DNA of 64,000 bases from Koleobacter methoxysyntrophicus (GCF_017301615.1 NZ_CP059066.1:1206001-1270000); one strand, 5' to 3'; shown: positions 33,999 through 43,296, numbered from the stretch's first letter. A program made the numbers and translations. The notes: generated by a model not told the origin, from the sequence alone.

Positions 33999-34204
33999 GG
34001 ATACACGGCCCCCTCGCCCCCATTGCTCTAGCATTTACAATTATTTGATAATATGTTATCATAATGGCATGAAAAAGGAAGCTTGGAAATCAACTTGAAC
34101 AGCAGTTTGGAATGGCACGGCCTCGCTGAACCGAAGCCCAGTGATAAAACCCTGTGTGCATCCGCATGAGGGTGCCCCTCAATTTATTGAGGGGAGGACG
34201 TCAC
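33999..34204 (+). mobile_element. Internally deleted IS200/IS605 relic
   Basis: The left half resembles 15583-15690: GGATACACGG, the CCCCCTCGCCC block, the tnpA upstream region and the first ~15 tnpA codons (MKKEAWKST then TGA). It then jumps, near 34120, to the last ~60 nt of tnpB (GGCACGG, GAACCGAAGC). The right end is intact: 34173-34204 is identical to 17299-17330 over 32 bp, including the 20-bp palindrome. The left palindrome is missing, so it is probably not mobilisable, but the omega-RNA-like tail is kept. Confidence 0.8.
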
Positions 34205-34309
34205 TAGTATTTCTATAGATAAATGTAAATCTTAAGAAAAAATGTAAAGTGGTGCTAATTCAAGCAGATCATCCGATATTTGAAAAAAAACAAAAGGGGG
34301 CAGATTACT

Positions 34310-34984
34310 ATGAAAGACTTCAACGTGAAGGAATTAGCGGCCTTTATAGACCACACAAATCTAAAACCTGATGCAACGAAAGATGATATTAGGAAACTCT
34401 GCGATGAAGCGATAAAATACGGATTTGCATCAGTATGTGTGCACCCGTATTATATTGAATTGGCTTCCAGTATCTTGAAGGGAAGCGGGGTTAAAGCAGG
34501 AACGGTAGCGGGCTTTCCTACAGGCGCAAATACAAAGGAATCAAAAGCCTTTGAAGCCCGGGATGCTGTAAACAGAGGGGCGGAAGAACTGGATATGGTT
34601 CTTAATATAGGGGCCCTGAAGTCAGGGGATATACAGATGGTTATGGAAGATATAAAGGGGGTTGTGCAGGTAGCAGGGGAATACGGAGTCGTAGTTAAGG
34701 TAATTTTGGAGACGTGTTACCTTACAGATGAAGAGAAGGTCCTGGCCTGCAGAATAGCAAAGGAAGCGGGTGCTGATTTTGTGAAAACATCGACGGGTCT
34801 GGGCCCGGGAGGGGCTAGGGCGGAGGATGTAAGGCTGATGAGGGAAACGGTTGGCCCCGAATTCGGTGTGAAAGCGGCAGGGGGGATTCGTTCATATGAA
34901 GATGCGGTTAAAATGATCCGGGCAGGGGCCAACCGGCTGGGGACCAGTTCAGCCGTAAAGATTATGGAAGAGATAAAGGCATGA
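34310..34984 (+). CDS. deoC: Deoxyribose-phosphate aldolase
   Basis: 224 aa from ATG 34310, AAGGGGG 8 nt upstream. Catalytic features of DeoC: VKVILETCYL (the lysine that activates water), ADFVKTSTG (Schiff-base lysine) and AAGGIRSYEDA (phosphate binding). It cleaves 2-deoxyribose-5-phosphate to acetaldehyde and glyceraldehyde-3-phosphate in deoxynucleoside catabolism. It is alone, without the usual deoB, pdp or cdd neighbours. Confidence 0.95.
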   Translation: MKDFNVKELAAFIDHTNLKPDATKDDIRKLCDEAIKYGFASVCVHPYYIELASSILKGSGVKAGTVAGFPTGANTKESKAFEARDAVNRGAEELDMVLNIGALKSGDIQMVMEDIKGVVQVAGEYGVVVKVILETCYLTDEEKVLACRIAKEAGADFVKTSTGLGPGGARAEDVRLMRETVGPEFGVKAAGGIRSYEDAVKMIRAGANRLGTSSAVKIMEEIKA

Positions 34985-35035
34985 CCCTTTCTTTTTCAGC
35001 GTAGAAATATCATCATTCGCTAGCACAACAATTAT

Positions 35036-35090
35036 AAAGTATACTATACATTATTTTACGAAATAATGTATAGTATACTTTACATTTTTG
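35036..35090. terminator. Very long AT-rich hairpin after deoC
   Basis: A perfect 21-bp stem (35036-35056 with 35061-35081), loop TACG, followed by ACATTTTT. It separates deoC from the efflux operon. Confidence 0.65.
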
Positions 35091-35263
35091 ACAAAAATTC
35101 AACGAATAAAACAAGAAAATTTAACGTAAAATTTAATCACATACCTCATCACTCTCATCGGCGATTGATTGACATATCACCGATTACAGTTTATAATATA
35201 TACATGTGTATTAATGTATTAATACAGCAGAGGAGTAGACGGTGTGATTTTTTAATTTTTTTA

Positions 35264-35292
35264 TTGACTTAAATATGGTAAAGGGGTATAAT
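35264..35292 (+). promoter_or_regulatory. Promoter of the RND efflux operon
   Basis: TTGACT (35264-35269), 17-bp spacer, TATAAT (35287-35292): close to the sigma-A consensus. It lies inside the longest open frame, so the earlier ATG at 35275 cannot be the start. Confidence 0.75.
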
Positions 35293-35297
35293 AATAA

Positions 35298-35317
35298 CCG
35301 ACTGACCAGACGGTCGG
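35298..35317 (+). promoter_or_regulatory. TetR-type operator
   Basis: CCGACTGACCAGACGGTCGG is an imperfect palindrome of the CTGACC/GGTC type bound by many TetR/AcrR repressors. It sits 5 bp after the -10, over the start of transcription. The likely ligand is the TetR protein encoded last in the operon (40832). Confidence 0.6.
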
Positions 35318-35343
35318 AAGAAAATTGTGAAAGGATGGGGGAA

Positions 35344-36570
35344 ATGAGCAGGGGATACATAAAAAGAACAGCTATCGCTTTGTTATTTTTTCTGATCACT
35401 GTAAATTTAGCGGCCTGCGGGAAAAAAGACCGCCAGCCCGTCAAAACAGAAGAACACCGGATTCCCGTAAGGATTGCAGCTGCAGCCAGAGGTGATATAT
35501 ATGAGGTAGTAAAGGTGAGCGGTAAGATATCACCAGCAGTTGAGGTAAACGTTTTTTCAAAACTGGCAGGAAAAGTTGAATCTGTGAATTTCGATATCGG
35601 GGATAAAGTTAAAAAAGGGGATGTGCTTTTTGCCCTGGACAGAACGGATTTAATCAATCAGGTAAAACAGGCAGAAGCAGCGCTTTCAATGGCCGAGGCC
35701 AATTACAGCTCCCTTTCGGGGGGAACCCTTCCCAAACAGCTGGAACAGGCAGAGGCCAATTATTTGAACGCCAAGGACAACTATGAAAGGATGAAGGCCC
35801 TCTATGAAGAAGGGGCCGTATCTAAGCAGCAGTTTGAAAGTGTAAAACTTCAATATACGGTAGCAAAGACCCAGTATGAATCGATAAATTTGTCTGCGCC
35901 GGACAATCTGAAAGCAGCTGAAGCACAGATGAAACAGGCACAAGCTGCCCTGGAACTGGCCCGTTCCCAGCTTGAGAACGCTGTTGTTACTTCACCGGTT
36001 TCCGGCATCGTAGCCATGAGGAATATTAATCCGGGAGAAATGGCCTCTCCGGGAGTGCCGGTGTTTACTATAGTGAATTTAGACAGGGTTTTTGTCGAGG
36101 TGAATATATCGGAATCTATTATAAATAAAGTGGAAAAGGGGCAGGAGGTTGCGGTCAGGGTTGCCTCGGCAGGTAACGGCGAATTTAAAGGCATTGTAAC
36201 AAATATCAGCCCTGCAGCAGACCCCATGACCAGGGCCTTTCCGGCAAAGGTTGAACTTGATAATGCCGACCACACGCTAAAGGGAGGGATGTTTGCCGAA
36301 ATACTCCTGCCGACGGACAGGAGAGAGGATGTAATAATGGTTCCTCAGGAAGCTGTCCTGGATATGGGCAATGAGAAGATTGTTTTTGTCATTCAGGGAG
36401 ATACGGCATATAAGCGGAGTGTGGTTGTGGGGATAAAGGACGGAACAAATATTGAAATTATTAATGGGGTTAAAGAAGGAGAAAATGTGGTTGTATCCGG
36501 TCAGAACACACTTAGGGATAAGGCTAAAGTTTCGATTGTGAACGAAGGGAATAGGGGTGAAAGCAAATGA
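35344..36570 (+). CDS. RND efflux adaptor (membrane fusion lipoprotein)
   Basis: 408 aa from ATG 35344; promoter and operator lie upstream within the longer frame. Signal peptide with lipobox NLAAC (about residue 23). HlyD/AcrA architecture: barrel-sandwich half motif VFSKLAGKVESVNFDIGDKVKKGD, a long alpha-hairpin (about residues 105-210), the second half AVVTSPVSGIVAMRNINPGE, and the beta-barrel domain. It links the pump to an outer partner. The 3' end overlaps the pump gene (ATGA). Confidence 0.92.
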   Translation: MSRGYIKRTAIALLFFLITVNLAACGKKDRQPVKTEEHRIPVRIAAAARGDIYEVVKVSGKISPAVEVNVFSKLAGKVESVNFDIGDKVKKGDVLFALDRTDLINQVKQAEAALSMAEANYSSLSGGTLPKQLEQAEANYLNAKDNYERMKALYEEGAVSKQQFESVKLQYTVAKTQYESINLSAPDNLKAAEAQMKQAQAALELARSQLENAVVTSPVSGIVAMRNINPGEMASPGVPVFTIVNLDRVFVEVNISESIINKVEKGQEVAVRVASAGNGEFKGIVTNISPAADPMTRAFPAKVELDNADHTLKGGMFAEILLPTDRREDVIMVPQEAVLDMGNEKIVFVIQGDTAYKRSVVVGIKDGTNIEIINGVKEGENVVVSGQNTLRDKAKVSIVNEGNRGESK

Positions 36571-39500
36571 AGCTGCCGAGCTATGCCGTTGACAGACCGG
36601 TTACTACCTTTATGGTTGTATTAATGGTAATCATCCTGGGGGTCGTTTCATTAGGGCGGCTTACCATTGACCTGTTCCCGAATATAACCTTTCCTGCTGC
36701 TGTTGTTGTTACCACTTATGAAGGGGTAGGGCCTAAAGAGATAGAATCCCTGGTAACAAGGCCGATAGAAGAGGCCCTCGGCACTGTCCAGAACGTGAAA
36801 AATATTACTTCCTCCAGCCAGATGGGGGTTTCGATGGTTGTGGCAGAGTTCAACTGGGGTACGGATATAGACTTTGCAAGCCTGCAGATGCGGGAAAAGG
36901 TTGACCTTTATAAGAGGATGTTCCCGAGTGGTGTTGACAGCCCCATGATTTTCAAATTTGACCCGGCCATGATGCCCATCATGTATTTCGGTATATCCGG
37001 AGATATGGACCAGGCAGGCCTGAAGGCATTTGCCGAGGATGTTGTGAAAAATCGGCTTGAAAGGCTGGAGGGTGTGGCATCGGTTGAGCTTTCAGGGGGA
37101 CTGGTCAGAGAAATTCAGATTGTTGTAGACCACGAAAAATTAAAAGGGTATAACCTTTCCCTCAACCAGGTTATCCAGGCCCTGCAGGCGGAAAATTTGA
37201 ACCTGCCAGGCGGGAAGGTAGATGACGGTAAAAAGGAACTGGTTGTAAGGACGGTTGGGGAATTCACCGATATAGATGAAATTAAAGATATAGTGATTAA
37301 CACATCCCAGGGGATTTCGGTGCCGCTCAGGGATATTGCAGATGTAAGGGACACATTCAAGGATGTAGAAACATTTGCCAGAATGAACGGTAAACCCAGT
37401 GTGGGGATATCGGTTCAGAAACAAACGGACCATAATACCGTTCGGGTGGCAAACAGGATTAATGAGGAATTGAAAAGGATCCAGGCTGAACATCCTGAAG
37501 TTCAGGTTTATACAGTTTTTGACCAATCGGATTTTATTAAAAAGGTAATTAACAGCCTTGTCCAAAATGGCATAATGGGTGCGTTTTTAGCTGTATTGAT
37601 TTTGTTAATATTCTTAAGGAACTTCAGAACCACCCTGATCATCAGTACTGCAATACCGATATCCGTTATTGCCACATTTATCTTGATTCACTTTGCCGGT
37701 TTAACCCTAAACATAATGTCCCTCGGCGGCCTCGCCCTGGGAATTGGAATGCTGGTTGATAATTCCATCGTGGTCCTCGAGAATATATTCAGGTTCAGGC
37801 AGGAAGGCTATTCAAGGATTGATGCGGCTAAAGCAGCAGCTGAAGAGGTAGGAACTGCGGTTATTGCTTCGACCCTTACAACGGCCGCTGTGTTTCTGCC
37901 TATAGTTTATGTAGAAGGGCTGGCATCTGTCCTCTTTAAAGAGATGGCACTGACGGTTTCATTTTCGCTGTTTGCATCCCTGATTGTTTCCCTGACCCTG
38001 ATACCGGTTATGTCATCAAAGATACTGAAGGTATCCGGAGCAGATGAAATGGTGAAAAGGGGTATTATGAACAGGGTATTCATTCTCTGGCAGAATTTCT
38101 TTGACGACCTCACACAGAAATATGCACAGCTCCTCAGATGGTCTATCAGGCATAGAAAGCTGGTGCTTGCGGCTGCCGCGGGGGCCTTCGTTCTGAGTTT
38201 TGCATTTGTGCCGTTCATAGGCATGGAATTTATCCCTAAGATGGATGTGGGGACCTTTAACGTAGAGGTCGAGATGCCGACGGGAACAAGGCTTTTAGAA
38301 ACCGATGAAGTGTTTCGGGAAATTGAGGATTACCTGGCAGGTATCCCCGAGGTTGAAAGCATCTTTGTGTCGGGGGGTATGACCGGAGGGATGAATTTTT
38401 CTTCGGGTTCTGAAGTTGGCGTTGCAAGGGTAAAGCTCGTTCCGAGGGCTGAGAGGAAAAGATCAACCAATGAAATAATAGAACAGGTAAGACAGCGTTT
38501 AATAGAAATCCCTGATGCGGAAATCAAGGTTCAGGCCCAAGATTCTACGACATGGGGGTTTGGAGGCGGTGCGCCCATATCGATAGAAATAAAAGGGGAT
38601 GACCTGAACAGGCTGAAGGAAATAGCGGAAGAAGTGGCACATAAAGTCTCAAAAGTGGAAGGAACAAGGGAAGTAGAGAGCAGCACAAGAGAGGGCAAAC
38701 CCGAGGTGCAGGTGAAGGTGAATCGCCAGAAAGCTGCTTCTTTCGGCCTGAGCGCATATCAGGTTGCTTCTAGCGTTGAAGCGGCCGTTCAGGGTAAGGT
38801 TGCTACGCGGTACAAGATTTCCGGGGATGAGATAGATATTCGCGTCCGGCTTGACAGAGATTCGGCTTCGACATTATCGGATTTAGGACAGATTACGATA
38901 ACATCACCTGCAGGGTTTCAGGTGCCGCTTGAAGATGTAGCTGATCTTGTTATAGAGGAAGGGCCGAGGGTTATCAACAGGAAAAACCAAGTAAGGCTGG
39001 TCACCGTCACAAGCCAGATAGCTGGAAGAGACCTGGGCAGTATAACCAGGGATATTCAGGCAGGGTTAAGAAATCTCGTTGTTCCAGAAGGGTATCAAAT
39101 TGAGTTCGGTGGGGAAAATAAAGAGATGGTGGATGCCTTTATGAACCTTCTGCTGGCACTGGTTCTGGCTGTGCTCCTAGTTTATATGATCCTGGCTTCC
39201 CAGTTTGAGTCCCTGCTCCACCCCTTTACTATAATGTTTTCCGTTCCCCTCGCCTTTATAGGTGTATCTCTGGGGTTATTCATAACCAGGAGGACCCTTA
39301 ATGTAGTTTCTTTCATCGGTATTATTATGCTGTCAGGAATAGTAGTAAACAATGCCATAGTTCTGGTGGATTACATCAACACGCTACGGAGAAGGGGAAT
39401 GGATAGGGATGAAGCCATATTTAAGGCCGGACCCATCCGGTTAAGGCCGATTTTGATGACTACGTTGACTACCATCCTTGCCATGCTCCCCCTGGCAATA

Positions 39501-39692
39501 AATTTAGGGGAAGGTGCAGAAGTAAGGACACCTTTGGCTACCGTTGTTATAGGCGGGCTTACCTTTTCAACCCTGTTAACCCTGGTGATAGTTCCAGTAA
39601 TTTACACCGTTTTTGATGATATAGGAAAGAGGATTTTACCTTTTTTAAGAAGAAGAATTAGTAGAGAGGAACCTCGAAAGGAAGGTGTTTAA
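36567..39692 (+). CDS. RND-family efflux pump (AcrB/HAE1-like)
   Basis: 1041 aa, full length. Twelve transmembrane helices and two large porter loops. The helix 4 proton-relay segment is GIGMLVDNSIVVLENIFR (one aspartate followed by asparagine instead of AcrB's Asp-Asp). VRTPLATVVIGGLTFSTLLTLVIVPVIYTVFD is the typical end of helix 12. It exports drugs, lipids or other amphiphiles using the proton (or sodium) gradient. It lies between its adaptor and a TolC-like protein. Confidence 0.94.
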   Translation: MKLPSYAVDRPVTTFMVVLMVIILGVVSLGRLTIDLFPNITFPAAVVVTTYEGVGPKEIESLVTRPIEEALGTVQNVKNITSSSQMGVSMVVAEFNWGTDIDFASLQMREKVDLYKRMFPSGVDSPMIFKFDPAMMPIMYFGISGDMDQAGLKAFAEDVVKNRLERLEGVASVELSGGLVREIQIVVDHEKLKGYNLSLNQVIQALQAENLNLPGGKVDDGKKELVVRTVGEFTDIDEIKDIVINTSQGISVPLRDIADVRDTFKDVETFARMNGKPSVGISVQKQTDHNTVRVANRINEELKRIQAEHPEVQVYTVFDQSDFIKKVINSLVQNGIMGAFLAVLILLIFLRNFRTTLIISTAIPISVIATFILIHFAGLTLNIMSLGGLALGIGMLVDNSIVVLENIFRFRQEGYSRIDAAKAAAEEVGTAVIASTLTTAAVFLPIVYVEGLASVLFKEMALTVSFSLFASLIVSLTLIPVMSSKILKVSGADEMVKRGIMNRVFILWQNFFDDLTQKYAQLLRWSIRHRKLVLAAAAGAFVLSFAFVPFIGMEFIPKMDVGTFNVEVEMPTGTRLLETDEVFREIEDYLAGIPEVESIFVSGGMTGGMNFSSGSEVGVARVKLVPRAERKRSTNEIIEQVRQRLIEIPDAEIKVQAQDSTTWGFGGGAPISIEIKGDDLNRLKEIAEEVAHKVSKVEGTREVESSTREGKPEVQVKVNRQKAASFGLSAYQVASSVEAAVQGKVATRYKISGDEIDIRVRLDRDSASTLSDLGQITITSPAGFQVPLEDVADLVIEEGPRVINRKNQVRLVTVTSQIAGRDLGSITRDIQAGLRNLVVPEGYQIEFGGENKEMVDAFMNLLLALVLAVLLVYMILASQFESLLHPFTIMFSVPLAFIGVSLGLFITRRTLNVVSFIGIIMLSGIVVNNAIVLVDYINTLRRRGMDRDEAIFKAGPIRLRPILMTTLTTILAMLPLAINLGEGAEVRTPLATVVIGGLTFSTLLTLVIVPVIYTVFDDIGKRILPFLRRRISREEPRKEGV

Positions 39693-39693
39693 A

Positions 39694-40809
39694 ATGCTAA
39701 AACGGGCCCGCATAATACCTGTAGTTTTAGCCTTACTGCTGGCAGGGTCTTTAGGTGTGGCTGCGGTAAGCGGAGATGTAAAACCAACAGAACTTTCCCT
39801 TGAACAGTGCTTCAAACTGGCCGAAGAAAACAACAACCAGATTAAGCTCGCGAAATTAGGGATTGATAAAGCGAAGATCGCGAAGAGGCAGTTTAACAGG
39901 CAGTATGACTTATATGAGGAGGCGAAGGTCAGCTCCTATGAAATGAAATCCGCAATGGAAGTAGGAAAGGTATCTACAGAAATGGGGGTTGTTCTGGCGG
40001 AAAAGGCCTATGAAAGTGCGATACAGCAGGTGAAATTCGGGGTGGAAGCGGCATATTATGCCGCCCTCCAGGCCCGGGACAGTGTGGAGATAAATGAGGC
40101 AAGCCTAAAAAGGGCCGAAGAACAGCTTCAGCTTTCGAAGCTGGAATATAAGGTTGGAAGGGTAGCAAAAAGGGATGTCCTGGATGCAGAGGTCCAAGCC
40201 GCTAGGGCAAGGGCCGATTATAACCAGGCTTTAAGGGACAGGGATATCGCTTATATGAAACTCAAACAGGTTATAGGTATAGAGCTGGATACCCCTATAA
40301 AACTCATTTCAAACTTCTCGCTTGATACCGGTATGGAGATAAATCTGGAAGAAGCTATAAACTGGGCGCTGAACGAACGAATAGAAGTATTGCAGGCAGA
40401 ATATGGGTATGCAGTGGCGCAGAAAGACTTTGAAATAGCGGATGCCTTTTATTCACCCAATGTATATACCTATAAAGAAAAGGAACTTGCCCTGCAGGAA
40501 GCCAGAATTAAACTCGAGGATACGAAGGCTCTGATAGAAGCTGAGGTCAGGGAAGCCTATTTTAAGATGAAGGGCGCTGAGGAGAGTATAGAGGTCCTGG
40601 AGAAATCAGTGGAGTACGCCAGGGAAAGCCTGAGGCTGGCAAAACTCCAGTACCAGGCCGGTTTAATAAGGAGCATCGATGTTATGGCTGTTGAAAACGC
40701 CCTTAAGCAGGCCGAGGCCCAGAAGGCGGTGGTAATCTACGGTTACAACCTGGCTAAGGCCCAATTTTACAATGCGATTGGCGGAAACCCAAATAAAAAC
40801 CGGCATTAG
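39694..40809 (+). CDS. TolC-family outer-channel-like protein
   Basis: 371 aa from ATG 39694 (AAGGAAGG upstream). A signal peptide (about residues 1-27) precedes LSLEQCFKLAEENNNQIKLAKLGI, the OEP/TolC repeat start. Two long helical repeats follow, ending LQYQAGLIRSIDVMAVENALKQAEAQ. It is shorter than E. coli TolC and the strands for a membrane beta-barrel are not evident. In a single-membrane cell it may be an extracytoplasmic helical extension of the pump; in a two-membrane Firmicute it would be the channel. Confidence 0.85.
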   Translation: MLKRARIIPVVLALLLAGSLGVAAVSGDVKPTELSLEQCFKLAEENNNQIKLAKLGIDKAKIAKRQFNRQYDLYEEAKVSSYEMKSAMEVGKVSTEMGVVLAEKAYESAIQQVKFGVEAAYYAALQARDSVEINEASLKRAEEQLQLSKLEYKVGRVAKRDVLDAEVQAARARADYNQALRDRDIAYMKLKQVIGIELDTPIKLISNFSLDTGMEINLEEAINWALNERIEVLQAEYGYAVAQKDFEIADAFYSPNVYTYKEKELALQEARIKLEDTKALIEAEVREAYFKMKGAEESIEVLEKSVEYARESLRLAKLQYQAGLIRSIDVMAVENALKQAEAQKAVVIYGYNLAKAQFYNAIGGNPNKNRH

Positions 40810-40831
40810 GTTTCCGCGGGGAGGGGATTAA

Positions 40832-41416
40832 ATGGAAGAATTAACCAAACAGGATAAGAGGATTCAGATACTGCGGGCGGCCGCCAGGGTTTTTTCACGG
40901 CACGGATTTTATAAAGCAAAGGTTGAGGAAATAGCAAAACAGGCCGGAATAGGGAAGGGCACAGTATATGAGTATTTTCCCAGCAAAAAGGAACTGTTTC
41001 AGGAAATGATAAAAAAGAGCCTGGAGCAGTATACAGATTTGGCTGAGAAAGAAACGAAATCGATAGAGGGGTGTGCTGAAAAGCTTGCAAAGATTATAGA
41101 TATCCATACCCACTTTGTTACAGCCCATAAGGACCTGGCAAAAATCCTTTTGAATGACCCCGGTGGGGTAGGAGAAAGCCTGAAAAGGTGGATGATGACC
41201 ACAAGGGTCAGGATGATAGAGATTATAGAAGATATCGTCTCTTCAGGAATAAAACAGGGGGTATTCAGGGAGGTTGATCCCACTATGACGGCCCAGATGT
41301 TTCTGGGGGCCATCGGTTCTGTAGTCGGAAAACTCCTCTTCTTTGAGGAAACCATTAACCACAAAGACCTGAAGGAAAAATTAATGGATTTAATATTGAA
41401 TGGAATCAGTGCATGA
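40832..41416 (+). CDS. TetR-family repressor of the efflux operon
   Basis: 194 aa, GGGGAGGGG upstream. The N-terminal TetR helix-turn-helix is RIQILRAAARVFSRHGFYKAKVEEIAKQAGIGKGTVYEYFPSKKELF; the C-terminal ~140 residues are a ligand-binding helical domain. It is the last gene of the adaptor-pump-TolC operon and probably represses it at the palindrome 35298-35317, being released by a pump substrate. Confidence 0.9.
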   Translation: MEELTKQDKRIQILRAAARVFSRHGFYKAKVEEIAKQAGIGKGTVYEYFPSKKELFQEMIKKSLEQYTDLAEKETKSIEGCAEKLAKIIDIHTHFVTAHKDLAKILLNDPGGVGESLKRWMMTTRVRMIEIIEDIVSSGIKQGVFREVDPTMTAQMFLGAIGSVVGKLLFFEETINHKDLKEKLMDLILNGISA

Positions 41417-41427
41417 TCATAATTACG

Positions 41428-41475
41428 GATAAACTGCTGTTCCTTTTTTTAAGGACAGCAGTTTATATTTTTTTA
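41428..41475 (+). terminator. Terminator of the efflux operon
   Basis: AAACTGCTGTTCCTT pairs with AAGGACAGCAGTTT across a T-rich loop, followed by ATATTTTTTT. Confidence 0.8.
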
Positions 41476-41566
41476 AATGGCTATATACTTTACTCAGGAT
41501 ACGGCAAGTCCGGTTTGATAAATGGCAAACACATAAGCGACTGTTAATTTGGCTCCTAGCCTGCCC

Positions 41567-42691
41567 CTATTCCTTTTCAAGGATGGATTTGAAATGGGAC
41601 AGGTCCATCCAGTGCTGTATATTATTCCTTCTCAATGCCATTATATTGTCATTCTTTTTTATGTTTTCGCCTTTTGTTGTAAAGGCCATTTTGAACCCCG
41701 CTTCCATAGCATAGGTGATGATGGCGTCATTATATAACCCGTAAGGATAAGCCAGGGCATAAACGTCATTTTCCACCAGGGCCTCAATAAGCTGTTTAGA
41801 TATCCCCAGGTCCTTTATTATATCCTGCGGTCTTGCCTGGAGGATTTTATAGCCCTCTTCAAATCTGTAAAGGTTATGGGTTAGGCTTTGAACATCCAGG
41901 ATATCTGCATCATACATTTCCTTGAGCTGTGCCCAGGTTACACAGGATGAACTCCTGCCTATAGAGCCGGTTTCGACGAATGCAACACCCTTAAGGCGGT
42001 ATTTCTTTAATATAGGATATACATAGGTGTAATTGCTGATATGGCCTCCATCAAAGGTTATTAACACCGCTTTATCGTAGTAGTTTTTTCCTTTGATGAA
42101 GTTCTGTATATCCTTCAAGGACAGAGCTTTATACCCTTCTTCGGCGAGGAATTTCATCTGAGCCTCAAAATTTTCGGCACTGACAACCCCTGACCTGCCT
42201 ATATAATTTTGAAGCTCATTTTTAGGTACAATTATATTATAATTTATTACCGGAATGTGCTGTATAGGTGAATCAACCAGGACGCGGGAATATTCCCCAA
42301 TCCATCCTACCCGGTAATCTAAAAACTCCATGACTGCCCGAATGGGAATATAGTAACGGTCATTATATATCGGAATTTTTATCCGTATTTTCTTCTGCGT
42401 AGTAATGTTGTAGAGCGTGCTTTTATTTATATCGAACTTCAGATAGTTTCCGCGGTATATAACGGTGAATACACCTGTTGATGGGTCATAAAAAACACTT
42501 CCGCCGAGTTTTTGGAAAAAAGGCTGTAATGGTACATATACCCTCCCGTTCACATTAACAGGAGGCGGCGATACCTCTAAAGGCTTTCTGTCAAAATGGA
42601 TATTCAGGCTGTAGTCAGAAGATAGGGAGATTCCCTGGAGAAAAATTCCCGATATAATAACAATTAAGAAAATCTTCAACCACTTCTTCAC
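41567..42691 (-). CDS. Polysaccharide deacetylase-like protein (CE4 fold), probably inactive
   Basis: 374 aa. Signal peptide, then a copper-amine-oxidase-N type beta domain (about residues 45-140, VNVNGRVYVPLQPFFQKLGG), then a CE4/NodB domain from about 205. The family's TFDDG is TFDGG (212-216), losing the metal aspartate. The SHTxxLH metal histidines read QSLTHNLY (268-275), losing both canonical histidines. AYPYGLYND and AFTT are kept. It probably binds glycan rather than deacetylating it; a misplaced His272 leaves slight doubt. Confidence 0.85.
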   Translation of the reverse strand: MKKWLKIFLIVIISGIFLQGISLSSDYSLNIHFDRKPLEVSPPPVNVNGRVYVPLQPFFQKLGGSVFYDPSTGVFTVIYRGNYLKFDINKSTLYNITTQKKIRIKIPIYNDRYYIPIRAVMEFLDYRVGWIGEYSRVLVDSPIQHIPVINYNIIVPKNELQNYIGRSGVVSAENFEAQMKFLAEEGYKALSLKDIQNFIKGKNYYDKAVLITFDGGHISNYTYVYPILKKYRLKGVAFVETGSIGRSSSCVTWAQLKEMYDADILDVQSLTHNLYRFEEGYKILQARPQDIIKDLGISKQLIEALVENDVYALAYPYGLYNDAIITYAMEAGFKMAFTTKGENIKKNDNIMALRRNNIQHWMDLSHFKSILEKE

Positions 42692-42840
42692 AAGAAATTC
42701 ACCACCTGTAGCAAGCCGTGTCCGCTTTAAGCTGTTTCTTTTTCTATTTATATATATTATTCGATTAATAATTCAAATTACCTCTTTTTGACCTAATCCA
42801 ATTTTTTGATGGAAGAGCGTTCGCTTTACAAACCCAGAAC
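42692..42840. other. AT-rich intergenic stretch
   Basis: Upstream region of the minus-strand CE4-like gene. No further gene or structure seen before the promoter at 42841. Confidence 0.4.
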
Positions 42841-42869
42841 TTGCCCTCAGGATGAATAACTGATATAAT
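42841..42869 (+). promoter_or_regulatory. Promoter of the nfu gene
   Basis: TTGCCC (42841-42846), 17-bp spacer, TATAAT (42864-42869). The ~150-nt leader contains a CAGCAAA/TTTGCTG stem around 42961-42982. Confidence 0.6.
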
Positions 42870-43024
42870 ATAACCAACCAATCCGCTTTTCTTGCCGCAA
42901 CACCAAAATAACTGTGATGTTGGGCGCTAGGAAATGGATGCCTGCAGAATAAAGATTACCCAGCAAATTTGCGAGTTTGCTGCATAAAGGGCAAAATAAG
43001 CTAAAAAAAGGAGGAATACTACTT

Positions 43025-43249
43025 ATGAAGGAAAGGGTTCAAGAGGCTATCAATAAGGTTAGGCCATCCCTCCAGGCTGATGGCGGGGATGTGAAACTGA
43101 TCGATGTGGATGAAGAAAACGGTATTGTGAAGGTTAAATTAACCGGTGCATGTGGAGGCTGCCCGTTTGCGACCATGACATTGACCCAGGGTATTGAAAA
43201 AACTGTAAAGGCAGAGGTGCCGGAGGTTAAAAAGGTAATAGCTGTTTAA
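43025..43249 (+). CDS. nfu: NifU C-terminal-domain Fe-S protein (Nfu)
   Basis: 74 aa from ATG 43025, AAAGGAGG 8-9 nt upstream. RPSLQADGGDVKLIDVDEENGIVKVKLTGACGGCPFATMTL has the conserved CxxC that carries a labile [4Fe-4S] cluster. It scaffolds or delivers clusters to apo-proteins. Single gene. Confidence 0.93.
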   Translation: MKERVQEAINKVRPSLQADGGDVKLIDVDEENGIVKVKLTGACGGCPFATMTLTQGIEKTVKAEVPEVKKVIAV

Positions 43250-43296
43250 TTTATTCGATGAATAATCACGAAGCGCCACAGGATGAAGACTGAAAC

